From contig JABILG010000003.1 of NCBI GenBank assembly GCA_018654605.1, positions 1-64,000 on the forward strand: a stretch of DNA of 64,000 bases, in the 5' to 3' direction. The notes beneath the pieces are model-generated. The model worked only from the letters and a program-made list of their open reading frames with translations. It was not told where the DNA came from and ran no database searches. The stretch is from a bacterium. Lineage in GTDB: Bacteria > Desulfobacterota_D > UBA1144. Both the position numbers and the translations under genes were made by a program. Below are positions 51,405 through 61,482 of the stretch, one piece after another. Within the stretch, counting starts at the first letter, position 1; the number at the start of each line of letters is the position of its first letter.

Positions 51405-52457
51405 ATGAACAAGATTAAATTTGGTTTAGTCCCACCAATGCCAGGAGCCGACTCTAAAGGACTTATTGATTTTTGTATTAAGGCTGACAAACTTGGATTT
51501 GACAGCCTATGGTTCCCCGACCACCTTGCTTTCATAGCACCCAGCCCAGCTTATGAGGCTTGGACAATTGCAGGAGCTATAGCTCAGTTAACTGAAAATA
51601 TCATAATAGGTTCAACGTCTGATCCACATAGGAATCATCCTGCGGTTTTCGCTCAAAGACTTGCAACAGTAGATCATTTATCTAAAGGTAGAGTAGCCTT
51701 GGGTTTAGGGGTAGGCGAGTCTATGAATACTGATGCGTATGGTATTCCATGGGATAAGCCTTTCCAGAGAATGGTAGAGTCAGTTGATGTAATGAAGCTC
51801 TTATGGTCCACAAAAGAAACAGTTAACTATAAAGGAGAGTTTTTCAATTTAGAAGATGCATCTTTACTGTTAAATTTATATAACGATAGGGAAAGCATTC
51901 CTTTTTATTATGCAACTCATACAGACAAAGGCTTGGATCTGATTGGAAGAAGTGGTGATGGTTGGATGCCTTTGGATTTGACTCCCAATCTATATAGAGA
52001 ATCATTAGATAAGATTGAGCTATCAGCTGGCAAAACAGGTAGAAGTTTAGATGATATAGATTCAACTTTGTGGATTTTCACCTCACTAGGAGAGAACGAA
52101 GACAAAGCTTATAAAACTTTAGAGCCTTTTAGATATGTTTGCATTATGCAGGATCAATTAAAGAAAGCAGGGTATGATATTGATATTCCTGATGAATATA
52201 AGGGGCTAAATTATTTTAATATAACTCCAACAGACGAAGAAAAAAAACAAAAATTTAGAGACATGGGTAAATTTTTCCCAAGAGAAGCAGTAATAGATTT
52301 TACTATCACGGGTTCAAAAAAGGCATGTATTCAGAAGATAGAAAAGTACATAGAAAAGGGCGTTAAGCATTTTGTTCTTTTTCATTATTTTAGTCCAGAC
52401 CCAGATTTGGCTCTGAAAACATATGCTGAAGATATAATTCCTTATTTTAATTCTTAG
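51405..52457 (+). CDS. LLM-class F420-dependent oxidoreductase
   Basis: The 350-residue TIM-barrel protein is of the luciferase-like family in its F420-type branch: LVPPMPGADSKGLIDFCIKADKLGFDSLWFPDHLAF, IIIGSTSDPHRNHPAVFAQRLATVDHLSKGRVALGLGVGE and GLDLIGRSGDGWMPL. The sequence resembles F420-dependent glucose-6-phosphate dehydrogenase and methylenetetrahydromethanopterin reductase relatives; the substrate is not known. It follows the sigma factor by 9 bases. It gives a local use for the F420 made by the cof operon 22 kb away. FMN use cannot be ruled out by eye. Confidence 0.85.
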   Translation: MNKIKFGLVPPMPGADSKGLIDFCIKADKLGFDSLWFPDHLAFIAPSPAYEAWTIAGAIAQLTENIIIGSTSDPHRNHPAVFAQRLATVDHLSKGRVALGLGVGESMNTDAYGIPWDKPFQRMVESVDVMKLLWSTKETVNYKGEFFNLEDASLLLNLYNDRESIPFYYATHTDKGLDLIGRSGDGWMPLDLTPNLYRESLDKIELSAGKTGRSLDDIDSTLWIFTSLGENEDKAYKTLEPFRYVCIMQDQLKKAGYDIDIPDEYKGLNYFNITPTDEEKKQKFRDMGKFFPREAVIDFTITGSKKACIQKIEKYIEKGVKHFVLFHYFSPDPDLALKTYAEDIIPYFNS

Positions 52458-53986
52458 TAATTGGTTTCAACTCTACTAAAGTCGATAATTCCCATTTTAG
52501 AGAAGTTAATCTTTCTTATGTTTTTATTCTTTAGATAGATTTGATTAGAGATAAATAGTGGAATGATGGTATTTTGATCATATATAAGTTTTTCTTGAGC
52601 ATCAATATACATTTCCTTTCTTTTTTCTTCTGATGTTTCATAAGAAGCTTTATCGATTTTCTTATCATATGCACTATCGCACCATCCTGTTTCATTATTT
52701 CCTCCATTACATGTGAAGATATTCATAAAGTTGTGTGGATCTGGATAGTCAGCCGCCCATCCAGCTCTAAACATATGGGGCCTATCAAGATCTAATGTTA
52801 TAAGATAGATCTTCCATTCTAGTCCCCGAATATCTACCTGAATATCTAGATTTTCGATCCACATTGTTTGAAGTATCTCTGCTATAATTCTATTATTTCC
52901 ACTTTCAGGAAAGAGAAACTTAACTGTTGGGAATTTGGTCCTATCTTTAAAACCATTTTGATCTAATATTTTATTTGCTATCTCTTTGTTATATCTTGGT
53001 TTGTTATCATGGATGCTACCAATTAAACCGGGTGGAATCCATGATTCAGTTTTAATTACAGTATTATATAGAACTTTTTCAAATATAGATTTGTCGATGG
53101 CGAGAGAAAAAGCTTTTCGAACTTCTTTATTGTTAAATGGAAATTTTTTAACATTAAATCCAATGTAATTATTTCTGAATTGTGATTCAAAATTTAATAG
53201 TTTTTTCGATTGAAGATACGGAATTTCGAGCAGTGGTATTCCTCCTCCATCAATAACATCAAGTTTACCGTTCTCAAACATTGCAAGTGAAGAGGATGGA
53301 TTATCATTCATTAAAAGTAATACTGATTTTAGACTTTTATTTCTTGGTTCTAATAGAATATATTCATGACTTTCCCATTTGCTCAGACTATATTTGCCCA
53401 AAGTTAAGATATTCTCTGGTTGAATCCATTCTTCATTATGTTCTTTAATTTTTTCGATTCTTATTGGGAATGTCGACATAAAGCTTAGAAGGCTCATAAA
53501 GTACGATTTATTTTCATTCAAACTAATCAAGATTGTTTTATCATCAAGTGACTTGATACCTACTGATTTAAATTCTTTTGTTTCTCCAAGATTGTATTCC
53601 TTTGCGTGCTTAATGTCATAAAGAAAATATGCATAGTCAGCAGCAGTATCAGGATTTAATAGTCTTTCCCAAGAGTCTATGAAGTGCTTTGCTATTAATT
53701 CTTTGCCATCTGACCATCTAATGCCTTCTTTTATTTTAATCGTTATAGTTTTATCTTTTTTGTTAATAATCCATGATTCCGCTAAATTTGGTACAAGTTT
53801 GAGTTCTTCATTGAAGCTGGTTAAGCCAGCCATTATATTATTTATTATTTGAAAAGAAGAACTATCTGTTGCGAGGTTCCAATCTAATGTTCCAGGCTCG
53901 CTACCAATATTTATCCTTATAGGAGATGAATGAGAGACGTTTATAGAAGAAAGAATTAAAAAGATTATTAGAAGAAAATTTTTCAA
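52454..53986 (-). CDS. Periplasmic oligopeptide-type substrate-binding protein (SBP family 5)
   Basis: The 510-residue protein has a signal peptide (MKNFLLIIFLILSSINVSHS) and the family-5 pattern: IRINIGSEPGTLDWNLATDSSSFQIINNIMAGLTSFNEELKLVPNLAESWIINKKDKTITIKIKEGIRWSDGKEL and a later FRAGWAADYPDPHNFMNIF. It is OppA/PepT-like and would bind peptides (possibly murein peptides) for an ABC importer. No permease or ATPase genes are adjacent. There is no lipobox cysteine. The start is TTG. It follows the biotin carrier gene by 15 bases on the same strand. Confidence 0.92.
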   Translation of the reverse strand: MKNFLLIIFLILSSINVSHSSPIRINIGSEPGTLDWNLATDSSSFQIINNIMAGLTSFNEELKLVPNLAESWIINKKDKTITIKIKEGIRWSDGKELIAKHFIDSWERLLNPDTAADYAYFLYDIKHAKEYNLGETKEFKSVGIKSLDDKTILISLNENKSYFMSLLSFMSTFPIRIEKIKEHNEEWIQPENILTLGKYSLSKWESHEYILLEPRNKSLKSVLLLMNDNPSSSLAMFENGKLDVIDGGGIPLLEIPYLQSKKLLNFESQFRNNYIGFNVKKFPFNNKEVRKAFSLAIDKSIFEKVLYNTVIKTESWIPPGLIGSIHDNKPRYNKEIANKILDQNGFKDRTKFPTVKFLFPESGNNRIIAEILQTMWIENLDIQVDIRGLEWKIYLITLDLDRPHMFRAGWAADYPDPHNFMNIFTCNGGNNETGWCDSAYDKKIDKASYETSEEKRKEMYIDAQEKLIYDQNTIIPLFISNQIYLKNKNIRKINFSKMGIIDFSRVETNY

Positions 53987-54001
53987 TATGGACTAATGAT
54001 A

Positions 54002-54502
54002 TTATTTTTTATCTTGCGATTCAACTGTTAATATGTGAGCACCTAAGTCAAGAGTATCTCCTTCCTTAACGCTGATATCAGTTATTTTTCCATCTATTGT
54101 AGTTTTCAGTTCGCTTTCCATCTTCATCGCTTCGACTACAACGACACCCTCACCTTCTAAGACTATATCACCAACTTCCTTAAGAAGCTTGACTACCCTG
54201 CCTGGCATCGGTGCTGAAATCTTATCAATACCAGATGTGTTTTCGGTCCCACCCTTATCTCTCTGTGATGGAATCTCGTAACTAAACAAATCTCCCTTAA
54301 AGAACAAATCAATTCTTTTTCCTTCTTTTTGTATTGCAATAGTGTAAGTAGAACCATCACATATGAAAGAGTAAAGATTTGAATCAATCTTTACTAATTC
54401 TGCAGAATATTTTTTCTTATCTAATACTATCTTATACCCGTTTCCTTCTTCTTCTAATTCAAAAGAAACTATTTTTTTATTTATTTTTAAATTGTACTTC
54501 AT
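54002..54502 (-). CDS. Biotin carboxyl carrier subunit of acyl-CoA carboxylase
   Basis: The 166-residue protein has a variable N-terminal beta domain (about 1-80) and a C-terminal biotinyl domain with APMPGRVVKLLKEVGDIVLEGEGVVVVEAMKMES; Lys127 in EAMKM is the biotinylation site. It lies 17 bases downstream of the biotin carboxylase gene. Together with accC and pccB it forms a three-polypeptide acyl-CoA carboxylase, in contrast to the fused PccA of many bacteria. The carrier moves the carboxybiotin between subunits. Confidence 0.93.
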   Translation of the reverse strand: MKYNLKINKKIVSFELEEEGNGYKIVLDKKKYSAELVKIDSNLYSFICDGSTYTIAIQKEGKRIDLFFKGDLFSYEIPSQRDKGGTENTSGIDKISAPMPGRVVKLLKEVGDIVLEGEGVVVVEAMKMESELKTTIDGKITDISVKEGDTLDLGAHILTVESQDKK

Positions 54503-54519
54503 TTTAACTATACTGCCTC

Positions 54520-56016
54520 CTAGAACATAGAGTTTCTAGAAACGCTTGCTCTCCTCGCTATATATTTCCAGGGAGTAAATTTAGGATCTCTCTCTAAATT
54601 CTTAACTCCTATTCCTGCATGGAGCATTATTGCTGATGCAATAGTCGCTATATTAGAATTTTCTTTTGGAATCTTTAAAAGTTTCTTATGTTTTTCTATA
54701 AAACCAGTGTCTAATTTTCCGGAGATGAAATCCTTATCATCCATTAATCTAACAAGGAATCCGAGATTTGTTTTTACTCCCAAAACAATATATTCAGAAA
54801 GCGCTCTAGACATTCTTTTTATTGCGCTATCTCTATCTTCTGACCAAACTATAAGCTTAGAAAGCATTGGATCATAAAAGGTAGTAACTTTATATCCGTT
54901 AAAAAGAGAAGAATCATCTCTTACACCAGGACCTTGTGGTGATTTTACATAAAAAATCGTTCCAGGTGTAGGGAGGAAATTATTGTCAGGATCTTCAGCA
55001 CATACTCTACATTCTATAGCATGACCTTTTCTTTCAATATCTTTTTGTTTAAAACTCAATTCATGCCCATAAGAAACCTTAATCATCTCTTTGACTATAT
55101 CTATCCCAGTTATCATTTCCGTTATAGGATGTTCAACTTGGACTCTAGTGTTCATTTCAAGAAAATAAAAATTTTCCTTTTGATCCATTATAAATTCAAC
55201 AGTACCCGCTCCTGAATATGAAACTTTTTTGGCAAGCTTTACGGCAATCTCACCCATTTTCTTCCTAGTTTTTTCACTTACGCCAGGGGAGGGAGCCTCT
55301 TCAACAACCTTTTGATGCCTTCTTTGTATTGAGCACTCTCTTTCAAAAAGATGTACAACATTTCCTTTCTTATCTCCAAGAATTTGTATCTCAATATGTC
55401 TTGGTTCTTGAATAAATCTTTCAATAAAAACAGCATCATTGTTGAACGCATTCTTAGCCTCACTTTTTGCCATTTTTAGAGAGTTCTCGAATTCCGATTC
55501 TTCGTGAACTAGTCGCATTCCTTTTCCACCACCACCTGCAGATGCTTTTATCATCAATGGATAGCCAATTTTTTTTGCTAACCCTAAGGCTTCGTTATCG
55601 TTAACCTCACCATCAGTTCCAGGGACTAAAGGTACTTTTGCAGTTTTAGCAATTTCTCTCGATGTTATTTTATCTCCCATTAACCTAATGGCCTCAGCAC
55701 TTGGTCCAATGAAATCAATTTTATTTTTAATACAATTTTCTGCAAAGTCAGCATTTTCAGATAAGAAACCGTATCCTGGATGAATACCATCACACTTAGC
55801 TTTCTTAGCTACTGAAATTATCTTTTTACCTACAAGATAGCTTTCACTTGGAAGTGGCTTACCTATATTGAAAGCCTGATCTGCTAAGTTTACATGCAGT
55901 GAATTCTTATCAGCATCAGAATAAACTGCAACGGTTTTTATTCCGAGCTCTTTCGCTGCTCTTATTATTCTTACAGCAATTTCTCCACGATTAGCAATTA
56001 AAATCTTTTTATACAT
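54520..56016 (-). CDS. accC: Biotin carboxylase subunit of acyl-CoA carboxylase
   Basis: The ATP-grasp enzyme carboxylates biotin. Motifs: KILIANRGEIAVRIIRAAKELG, IHPGYGFLSENADFAE, IKASAGGGGKGMRLV (ATP-binding glycine loop), RECSIQRRHQKVVEEAPSP, FLEMNTRVQVEHPITEMITGIDIV. The length is 498 residues with a C-terminal extension past the usual 450 (AIMLHAGIGVKN...), as in the propionyl/acetyl-CoA type. It lies 22 bases after pccB and 17 before the carrier gene, one operon. The start is ATG at 56016. Confidence 0.96.
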   Translation of the reverse strand: MYKKILIANRGEIAVRIIRAAKELGIKTVAVYSDADKNSLHVNLADQAFNIGKPLPSESYLVGKKIISVAKKAKCDGIHPGYGFLSENADFAENCIKNKIDFIGPSAEAIRLMGDKITSREIAKTAKVPLVPGTDGEVNDNEALGLAKKIGYPLMIKASAGGGGKGMRLVHEESEFENSLKMAKSEAKNAFNNDAVFIERFIQEPRHIEIQILGDKKGNVVHLFERECSIQRRHQKVVEEAPSPGVSEKTRKKMGEIAVKLAKKVSYSGAGTVEFIMDQKENFYFLEMNTRVQVEHPITEMITGIDIVKEMIKVSYGHELSFKQKDIERKGHAIECRVCAEDPDNNFLPTPGTIFYVKSPQGPGVRDDSSLFNGYKVTTFYDPMLSKLIVWSEDRDSAIKRMSRALSEYIVLGVKTNLGFLVRLMDDKDFISGKLDTGFIEKHKKLLKIPKENSNIATIASAIMLHAGIGVKNLERDPKFTPWKYIARRASVSRNSMF

Positions 56017-56038
56017 AAAATCAATCTCCAGAGAAAAC

Positions 56039-57601
56039 CTATAAAGGAATTAGCCCATGTTTTTTTGGTGGATTATTTTGTCTCTTACCCTCGAGCATTT
56101 CAAAGGACCTGATAACCCTTATTCTTGTATCTTCAGGTTTTAATACTTCATCTATGTAGCCTAGGTTCGCTGCTCTATAAGGATTTGCAAAAAGCTCTTT
56201 GTATTCTTCAACTAATTTTGCTTTTTCGGCAACAGGATCATCGGCATTTTGTATTTCTTTTCTGTTTACAATGTTGACCGCTCCGTCGGGTCCCATAACT
56301 GCAATCTCTGCAGTTGGGAACGCTAAGTTGATGTCTCCCCTTAAATGTTTAGATGACATAACATCGTATGCCCCACCATACGCTTTCCTCGTAATTACAG
56401 TAACTCTAGGAACAGTTGCTTCACAGTATGCGTAAAGTAGTTTTGCACCATGAAGAATAATCCCATTTAATTCTTGGTCTACTCCAGGAAGGAATCCAGG
56501 GACATCTACTAGGGTTAACAGGGGAATATTAAAGCAATCGCAGAATCTTACGAATCTAGCTCCCTTTATGGAAGATTTAATATCCAAAACTCCTGCCAGG
56601 ACATTGGGTTGATTCCCAACCACACCAACAGTTTTTCCATTTAATCTAGCAAACCCTACTACAATATTTTGTGCATAATTTTCAGCAACTTCAAAAAAGT
56701 ACTCATTGTCAACTATTGTGCTGATGACTTCTTTCATATCATAAGGCTTATTGGGATTGGTAGGTACAATATCTCTTAATTTGTCTGTTTTTCTGTCAAT
56801 AGGATCATCACTTTTTAAAACAGGAGGATCTTCCATATTATTTAGAGGCAAGAAGGTGAATAGCTCTCTTAATAGTTTAAGGCAATCCTCATCATTTTCA
56901 GCTGCAAACTGTGCTACACCACTTTGACTTGAGTGCATTTCTGCACCACCAAGCTCTTCTTGTGTTACTTCCTCATTTGTAACTGATTTTACTACATCTG
57001 GGCCAGTTATGAACATATAGCTCGTATTTTTTACCATTGCTATAAAATCTGTCATCGCCGGTGAGTAAACCGCACCACCTGCACTAGGTCCCATTATAGC
57101 TGAAAGTTGGGGAATAACCCCGGACGCTTGAACATTTCTTAGGAATATTTCTGCATATCCTGCAAGTCCACGGACACCTTCCTGAATCCTTGCTCCACCT
57201 GAGTCACTAAGTCCAATAACAGGGCACCCAACCCGAACGGCCATATCCATTATTTTTGTTATTTTTCTTGCATGGGCTAGCCCAAGTGCTCCGCCGAAGA
57301 TTGTAAAATCTTGAGCATAAACAAAAACTTGCCTATCATTTATCTTCCCATATCCTGTAATAACACCGTCACCTAAAAACTTTGTTTTTTCCATTCCAAA
57401 GTTGTGATTCTGGTGCTCAACAAATTTATCAAGTTCCACGAAGGAGTCGTTATCTAGCATGAAATTTATTCTTTCTCTAGCTGTTAACTTTCCTCTATCA
57501 TGTTGCTTGTCGACCCTATCTTTTCCACCTGCTTCATCAGCTGAAGCAATCTTGTCTTCTAGAAATTTGATTTTTTGGTCCATCGTTTGATCATTGCTCA
57601 T
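56039..57601 (-). CDS. pccB: Acyl-CoA (propionyl-CoA) carboxylase carboxyltransferase subunit
   Basis: The 520-residue carboxyltransferase transfers CO2 from biotin to an acyl-CoA. Two crotonase-like halves carry [42 protein letters not shown] and [55 protein letters not shown]. This is the PccB/MmdA family. Asp in YDVM at the position linked to propionyl-CoA preference in actinobacterial homologues supports propionyl-CoA, which fits the mutase gene. It heads the operon pccB-accC-bccp-SBP; GAGG lies 7 bases before the ATG. Confidence 0.94.
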   Translation of the reverse strand: MSNDQTMDQKIKFLEDKIASADEAGGKDRVDKQHDRGKLTARERINFMLDNDSFVELDKFVEHQNHNFGMEKTKFLGDGVITGYGKINDRQVFVYAQDFTIFGGALGLAHARKITKIMDMAVRVGCPVIGLSDSGGARIQEGVRGLAGYAEIFLRNVQASGVIPQLSAIMGPSAGGAVYSPAMTDFIAMVKNTSYMFITGPDVVKSVTNEEVTQEELGGAEMHSSQSGVAQFAAENDEDCLKLLRELFTFLPLNNMEDPPVLKSDDPIDRKTDKLRDIVPTNPNKPYDMKEVISTIVDNEYFFEVAENYAQNIVVGFARLNGKTVGVVGNQPNVLAGVLDIKSSIKGARFVRFCDCFNIPLLTLVDVPGFLPGVDQELNGIILHGAKLLYAYCEATVPRVTVITRKAYGGAYDVMSSKHLRGDINLAFPTAEIAVMGPDGAVNIVNRKEIQNADDPVAEKAKLVEEYKELFANPYRAANLGYIDEVLKPEDTRIRVIRSFEMLEGKRQNNPPKKHGLIPL

Positions 57602-57698
57602 TTAAAACCTCACGAAAATAATATTGCTAACTTAATTAATATAAATATTCTTAAATCTTATTAATAAAAAATTTAGTAATTAAGTAATAAAATATAAT

Positions 57699-58310
57699 CT
57701 AATAGACCAATTTATCCAGTACCAAATTTAATTGATGATTAAATTCCTTTACATTAGAGTTGTTTCTTATTGTAAAATCAGCATATTTACGATTCTTTTC
57801 TATTATTTTTTGCATTAATAGTAGTTTTTTCGCCTCTTCTTCTTCAATCCCGTCCCTTCTTAGGATTCTTCCTTTTAATACTTTCTTTGGTGCATCAATA
57901 TATATAATATAATTTAGCGAAGATCCAATCTTTGTTTGCTTGCTAATTAATGCACCTTCAAAGAAGATTATTCTCTCACCCCCTTCTTTAAGCTTATTGC
58001 AAAGTATAGAGATTTGATTTCTTAACTCTGGATGAACTATTGAATTTAATGCTTCTCTGTCCTTTTTGTTGTTAAATACAATTTTTCTCAGCCTTCTTCT
58101 GTTGATTGTTTTATTGCTATTTAATATCCCATTTCCAAAAATTTTAATAATCTGCTTGTAACATTTTGTACCTTTTTTTAGGAGCTTTTTGGCTTCAACA
58201 TCTAAGTCACAGGTTTGAATTCCTTTATTTTTATAAAATTTTAGCGCTGTTGATTTCCCAGATCCCATTAGGCCGGTAATTCCTACGGTAGCTAAGCTTT
58301 TCTTTTTCAT
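57699..58310 (-). CDS. coaE: Dephospho-CoA kinase
   Basis: CoaE phosphorylates the 3'-OH of dephospho-CoA, the last CoA step. The P-loop GITGLMGSGKSTALKFYKNKG, TCDLDVEAKKLL and IVHPELRNQI are present, with the lid arginines in KGRILRRDGI. It is 203 residues and very Lys/Asn/Ile-rich. Overlap of 4 bases with gltX. Confidence 0.93.
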   Translation of the reverse strand: MKKKSLATVGITGLMGSGKSTALKFYKNKGIQTCDLDVEAKKLLKKGTKCYKQIIKIFGNGILNSNKTINRRRLRKIVFNNKKDREALNSIVHPELRNQISILCNKLKEGGERIIFFEGALISKQTKIGSSLNYIIYIDAPKKVLKGRILRRDGIEEEEAKKLLLMQKIIEKNRKYADFTIRNNSNVKEFNHQLNLVLDKLVY

Positions 58311-59674
58311 GATTCTAGATAATGCTCAATTCTTTTTGAAAAAATTTCTTTACCTAATATGGAAATTACTTCAAAAATACCTGGCGAAGCTTTAGACCCT
58401 GTAAGAATAATCCTAAGTGGCAAAGCGATTTGCTTCATTTTTAGGCCCCTTTTTTCAAGAAAAATATTCATGCAATCCTTTATTTCTTTTATCTCGAAGG
58501 ATTTTAAATCTAAAGCATCAGTATAAAATGCTTCAATAATTTCTTTAGTGTCTTTTGTATAAAGGTCATCTATAAATTCATCACCTATTTTTATTAGTTC
58601 TGATTCACAAAATTTGAGAGATTCATTAAGCATTATGGTATCTTTTGCCTTTACTTTTGCAGAGCTCAAGGCGAGATCTATGTTTATTCCTTGGTAAAAA
58701 TCTACCTTAACAACTTTCAGTAAATCGTTATTACTTAGTCTTTTTAAGTGTTGAGAATTTACCCATTTTAACTTGTCCTCATCAAATATTGCAGGAGATT
58801 TGGTAAGATTGTTTATGTCAAATAAATCAACCATTTCATCTAAGGTAAAGATTTCCTGATCACCATGTGACCATCCCAATCGGGCTAGATAGTTTAATAT
58901 TGCTATAGGCAATATCCCTTCATCTTTAAAATCTTGAATAGACTTTGATCCATTTCTTTTGCTGAGCTTTGTTTTATCTTTTCCAAGTATCATTGAAACA
59001 TGAGTAAATAGGGGTGGCTTTTTATTTAATGAGTCAAAAATCAGAGTTTGCTTAGATGTATTAGACAAGTGGTCTTCACCCCTTATAACATTAGTTATGC
59101 CCATTTCTGCATCATCTATTACCGTTGAAAAATTATATGTAGGATATCCATCACTTTTTAGTATTATGAAATCATCAAGATTATCTGAACCAATCTTGAT
59201 TGTACCCCTTAATGTGTCACTAAATTCGATAATATGACTATCAGGAGTTTTAAACCTTATTACATATTTAGCATTTTCCGGGTGGTCCGTCCTATCTCTC
59301 CATGTCCTAGGATACCTATACACCTTCTTTTCTTTTGCTGCTTGATTCTTCAGCTCTTCAATCTCCTCGTTTTTCATAAAGCATTTATATGCAAGGTTTT
59401 TATCAACTAAGTCCTGCGCAATCTTTTTATATATAGATAATCTATCAGACTGAATATGTGGGCCATCATCATAATCTACCCCAAGCCAATTGAGGGACTT
59501 GAGAATTTCATCTAAAGAATCATTAGTTGATCTTTCTTGGTCAGTATCTTCAATTCTTAGAATAAATTTACCTTTATTCCTTTTTGTAAAAAGAAAATTG
59601 AAAATGGCAGTCCTAACTGCTCCTAGATGGAGGGAGCCTGTAGGGCTCGGCGCGAATCTTGTAATTATATTCAT
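58307..59674 (-). CDS. gltX: Glutamyl-tRNA synthetase
   Basis: GluRS charges tRNA-Glu (and often tRNA-Gln for transamidation). The HIGH-type motif is RFAPSPTGSLHLGAVRTAIFNFLF and the KMSKS-type motif is KTKLSKRNGSKSI; LRIEDTDQERS and VIRGEDHLSNTSKQTLIF are also typical. It has 455 residues. The product also feeds HemL's pathway through glutamyl-tRNA. It overlaps coaE by 4 bases; a membrane-protein gene lies upstream on the same strand. Confidence 0.97.
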   Translation of the reverse strand: MNIITRFAPSPTGSLHLGAVRTAIFNFLFTKRNKGKFILRIEDTDQERSTNDSLDEILKSLNWLGVDYDDGPHIQSDRLSIYKKIAQDLVDKNLAYKCFMKNEEIEELKNQAAKEKKVYRYPRTWRDRTDHPENAKYVIRFKTPDSHIIEFSDTLRGTIKIGSDNLDDFIILKSDGYPTYNFSTVIDDAEMGITNVIRGEDHLSNTSKQTLIFDSLNKKPPLFTHVSMILGKDKTKLSKRNGSKSIQDFKDEGILPIAILNYLARLGWSHGDQEIFTLDEMVDLFDINNLTKSPAIFDEDKLKWVNSQHLKRLSNNDLLKVVKVDFYQGINIDLALSSAKVKAKDTIMLNESLKFCESELIKIGDEFIDDLYTKDTKEIIEAFYTDALDLKSFEIKEIKDCMNIFLEKRGLKMKQIALPLRIILTGSKASPGIFEVISILGKEIFSKRIEHYLES

Positions 59675-59707
59675 AACTTTAATATATAGTATATTAGGTT
59701 CGATATT

Positions 59708-60256
59708 TTAGAAATTTTTTCGTATTAACTGATAAGAAATGCTTCCGACAAGAGCATATGAAGTTATCAATATTAGAGAAATATAAATATCATCCCAACG
59801 GTGAATAAAGCCAATTCCTTGAGAGTAAACTATAGAAACCCAGCCAAAACAAGAAATTAATAAAAGTGAGAAAATAGCGGTATTTTCTGGTATAAGATTT
59901 TTTTTAATTGATATTGCTAGAGATATAAATATAACTAAGATACTTAATATGGATATTGCATTAGAGGAGGCGGGGATATTTAATTTTACTAGTAATAAAT
60001 AGTCTAAATATGAAAAATTAATACTTGAGCCCCCAATTGAGACTAGAGCTAGTGAATGAATCTTCGTTAGGAAGCAAAAACCTATACCAAAGGATAATCC
60101 CAAAATAGACCAACTAGAAATAGTTAAAAGTAAGAACCAGAGATTTAATTTGAGAGTCTTCTTGGAGGCCCACCCAAAACAATTGATAAATATGACAAGA
60201 ATATGAAGGATATTAAAGACTGTATCTGTGATGATATAAAAAAAGTTATTAGTCAT
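59708..60256 (-). CDS. Unknown membrane protein, possibly DUF2784-like
   Basis: The 182-residue protein has five or six hydrophobic segments. The first half (NILHILVIFINCFGWASKKTLKLNLWFLLLTISSWSILGLSFGIGFCFLTKIHSLALVSIG) resembles DUF2784-type proteins, which have a conserved FGW..., a SW..LG..G.G.C.LT..H pattern and unknown function. The second half adds three membrane helices. It is divergent from ruvX across 30 bases and lies 33 bases upstream of gltX. The family call is tentative. Confidence 0.6.
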   Translation of the reverse strand: MTNNFFYIITDTVFNILHILVIFINCFGWASKKTLKLNLWFLLLTISSWSILGLSFGIGFCFLTKIHSLALVSIGGSSINFSYLDYLLLVKLNIPASSNAISILSILVIFISLAISIKKNLIPENTAIFSLLLISCFGWVSIVYSQGIGFIHRWDDIYISLILITSYALVGSISYQLIRKNF

Positions 60257-60286
60257 ATCCTTTATACTATATGATAGATTATAAAA
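60257..60286. promoter_or_regulatory. 30-base divergent promoter upstream of ruvX
   Basis: Only 30 bases separate two opposed ATG codons. The centre TATACTATA is close to self-complementary, giving TATACT on the plus strand and TATAGT on the minus strand as overlapping -10 boxes. Confidence 0.45.
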
Positions 60287-60694
60287 ATGGGCGTTTTAGC
60301 AATTGATTTTGGATTAAAGAGAATTGGTGTTGCAGGTAGTGATGATCTAGGAATTGCTAGCCACCCAATAAAGCTGGTCTTCAATGATAGTAAAGAAGAA
60401 TATTTTAATGAGATTGTTTCAATAATAAATGAAAGAAACCCCGAGTTAATTTTGGTCGGTTTGCCAATTAAAGACGATGGAAGATTGAAAATTCAGACAG
60501 ATATAGAGAATTTTACTAAAAAATTAAAGAATCTAATAGATGTTGAGGTTAAATATTGGAATGAAAATTTTACCTCTAAAGAAGCTGATGAGATATTAAT
60601 CAAGATGAACGTTTCAAGGAAGAAAAGAAAGAGTTTTCAGGATATGTTGGCAGCTTGCCTTATTATTGATAGTTACCTTAGGAGCTTAAGATGA
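60287..60694 (+). CDS. ruvX: Putative Holliday junction resolvase, YqgF family
   Basis: The 135-residue RNase H-fold protein begins MGVLAIDFGLKRIGVAGSDDLGIASHP and continues with LILVGLPIKDDGR (consensus GLPxxxDG), WNENFTSKEADEIL and a C-terminal DMLAACLIIDSYL. These are the YqgF signatures; the family processes 16S rRNA 5' ends and may resolve Holliday junctions. It overlaps the hydrolase gene by ATGA. Confidence 0.93.
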   Translation: MGVLAIDFGLKRIGVAGSDDLGIASHPIKLVFNDSKEEYFNEIVSIINERNPELILVGLPIKDDGRLKIQTDIENFTKKLKNLIDVEVKYWNENFTSKEADEILIKMNVSRKKRKSFQDMLAACLIIDSYLRSLR

Positions 60695-61482
60695 ATATCC
60701 TAAATACAAAGTTAGGTAGAATTAATTATGTTGTAAAGCATCAACCAAAAAAACCTTACATTTTCTTTATTGGTGGTCTTGGCAGTACTATTTCAAGCTG
60801 GGACGATCAGTTTGAATACTTTAAGAAATCTTTCTCAATGATTGCTTTTGATAATCTTGGCTCTGGTAAAAGCAGTAACATTGATAGACCTTTAACTATG
60901 GAAATTTATGCGGATAGTTGCTTAGAGATCCTTCAGCAGTTAAAAATAAAAAAGGTACATGTTATTGGGAAGTCTATGGGGGGCATGATAGCTCAAGTCT
61001 TTGCTGCCAAATATAGTAGAAAAGTAAAGAAACTTGTTTTGGCATGTACATGCTCTTCTAGAGACAGAATAAACCAGGAGATAATCGATGTATCTGAAAA
61101 AATAGTTTCTAAAGTAGGAATGAAGGAGATTTGGTTTAACGCAATGCTTCTGGGGTATTCAAGAGATTATGTTAAAGCGAATTTTTCAAAATATAAGAAA
61201 ACAAAGTTTAGTGACTCAAAAGAGGAAATAAAAGGATACTTAAATCAGTGTAAAGCAATAAGTAAGTTGGACAATAACTACTACCTCTCACAGATTAAGT
61301 CAGATACTTTGATAATATATGGTAAGAATGATTTAATCGTACCCCCAGAAAAGTCTTGCGAAATGGCTAGGTTTATTAGCAATAATCAGGTTATATCTTT
61401 TCCAGGTGGACATGGCTTCTGGAAAGAAAATAAAGAATTAGTTAATCCTGAAGTGTTAGAATTCTTAATTAATAAGAGTTGA
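60691..61482 (+). CDS. Alpha/beta hydrolase
   Basis: The 263-residue protein has the alpha/beta hydrolase order: oxyanion segment FIGGLGSTISSWDDQ, nucleophile elbow VIGKSMGGMIAQVFA (Ser), acid LIIYGKNDLIVPPE (Asp) and His in FPGGHGFW. GSTISSWD resembles 3-oxoadipate enol-lactonase-type esterases. No signal peptide. The substrate is unknown. The start lies in an ATGA overlap with ruvX, and its end overlaps the LON-domain gene by 18 bases. Confidence 0.88.
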   Translation: MNILNTKLGRINYVVKHQPKKPYIFFIGGLGSTISSWDDQFEYFKKSFSMIAFDNLGSGKSSNIDRPLTMEIYADSCLEILQQLKIKKVHVIGKSMGGMIAQVFAAKYSRKVKKLVLACTCSSRDRINQEIIDVSEKIVSKVGMKEIWFNAMLLGYSRDYVKANFSKYKKTKFSDSKEEIKGYLNQCKAISKLDNNYYLSQIKSDTLIIYGKNDLIVPPEKSCEMARFISNNQVISFPGGHGFWKENKELVNPEVLEFLINKS

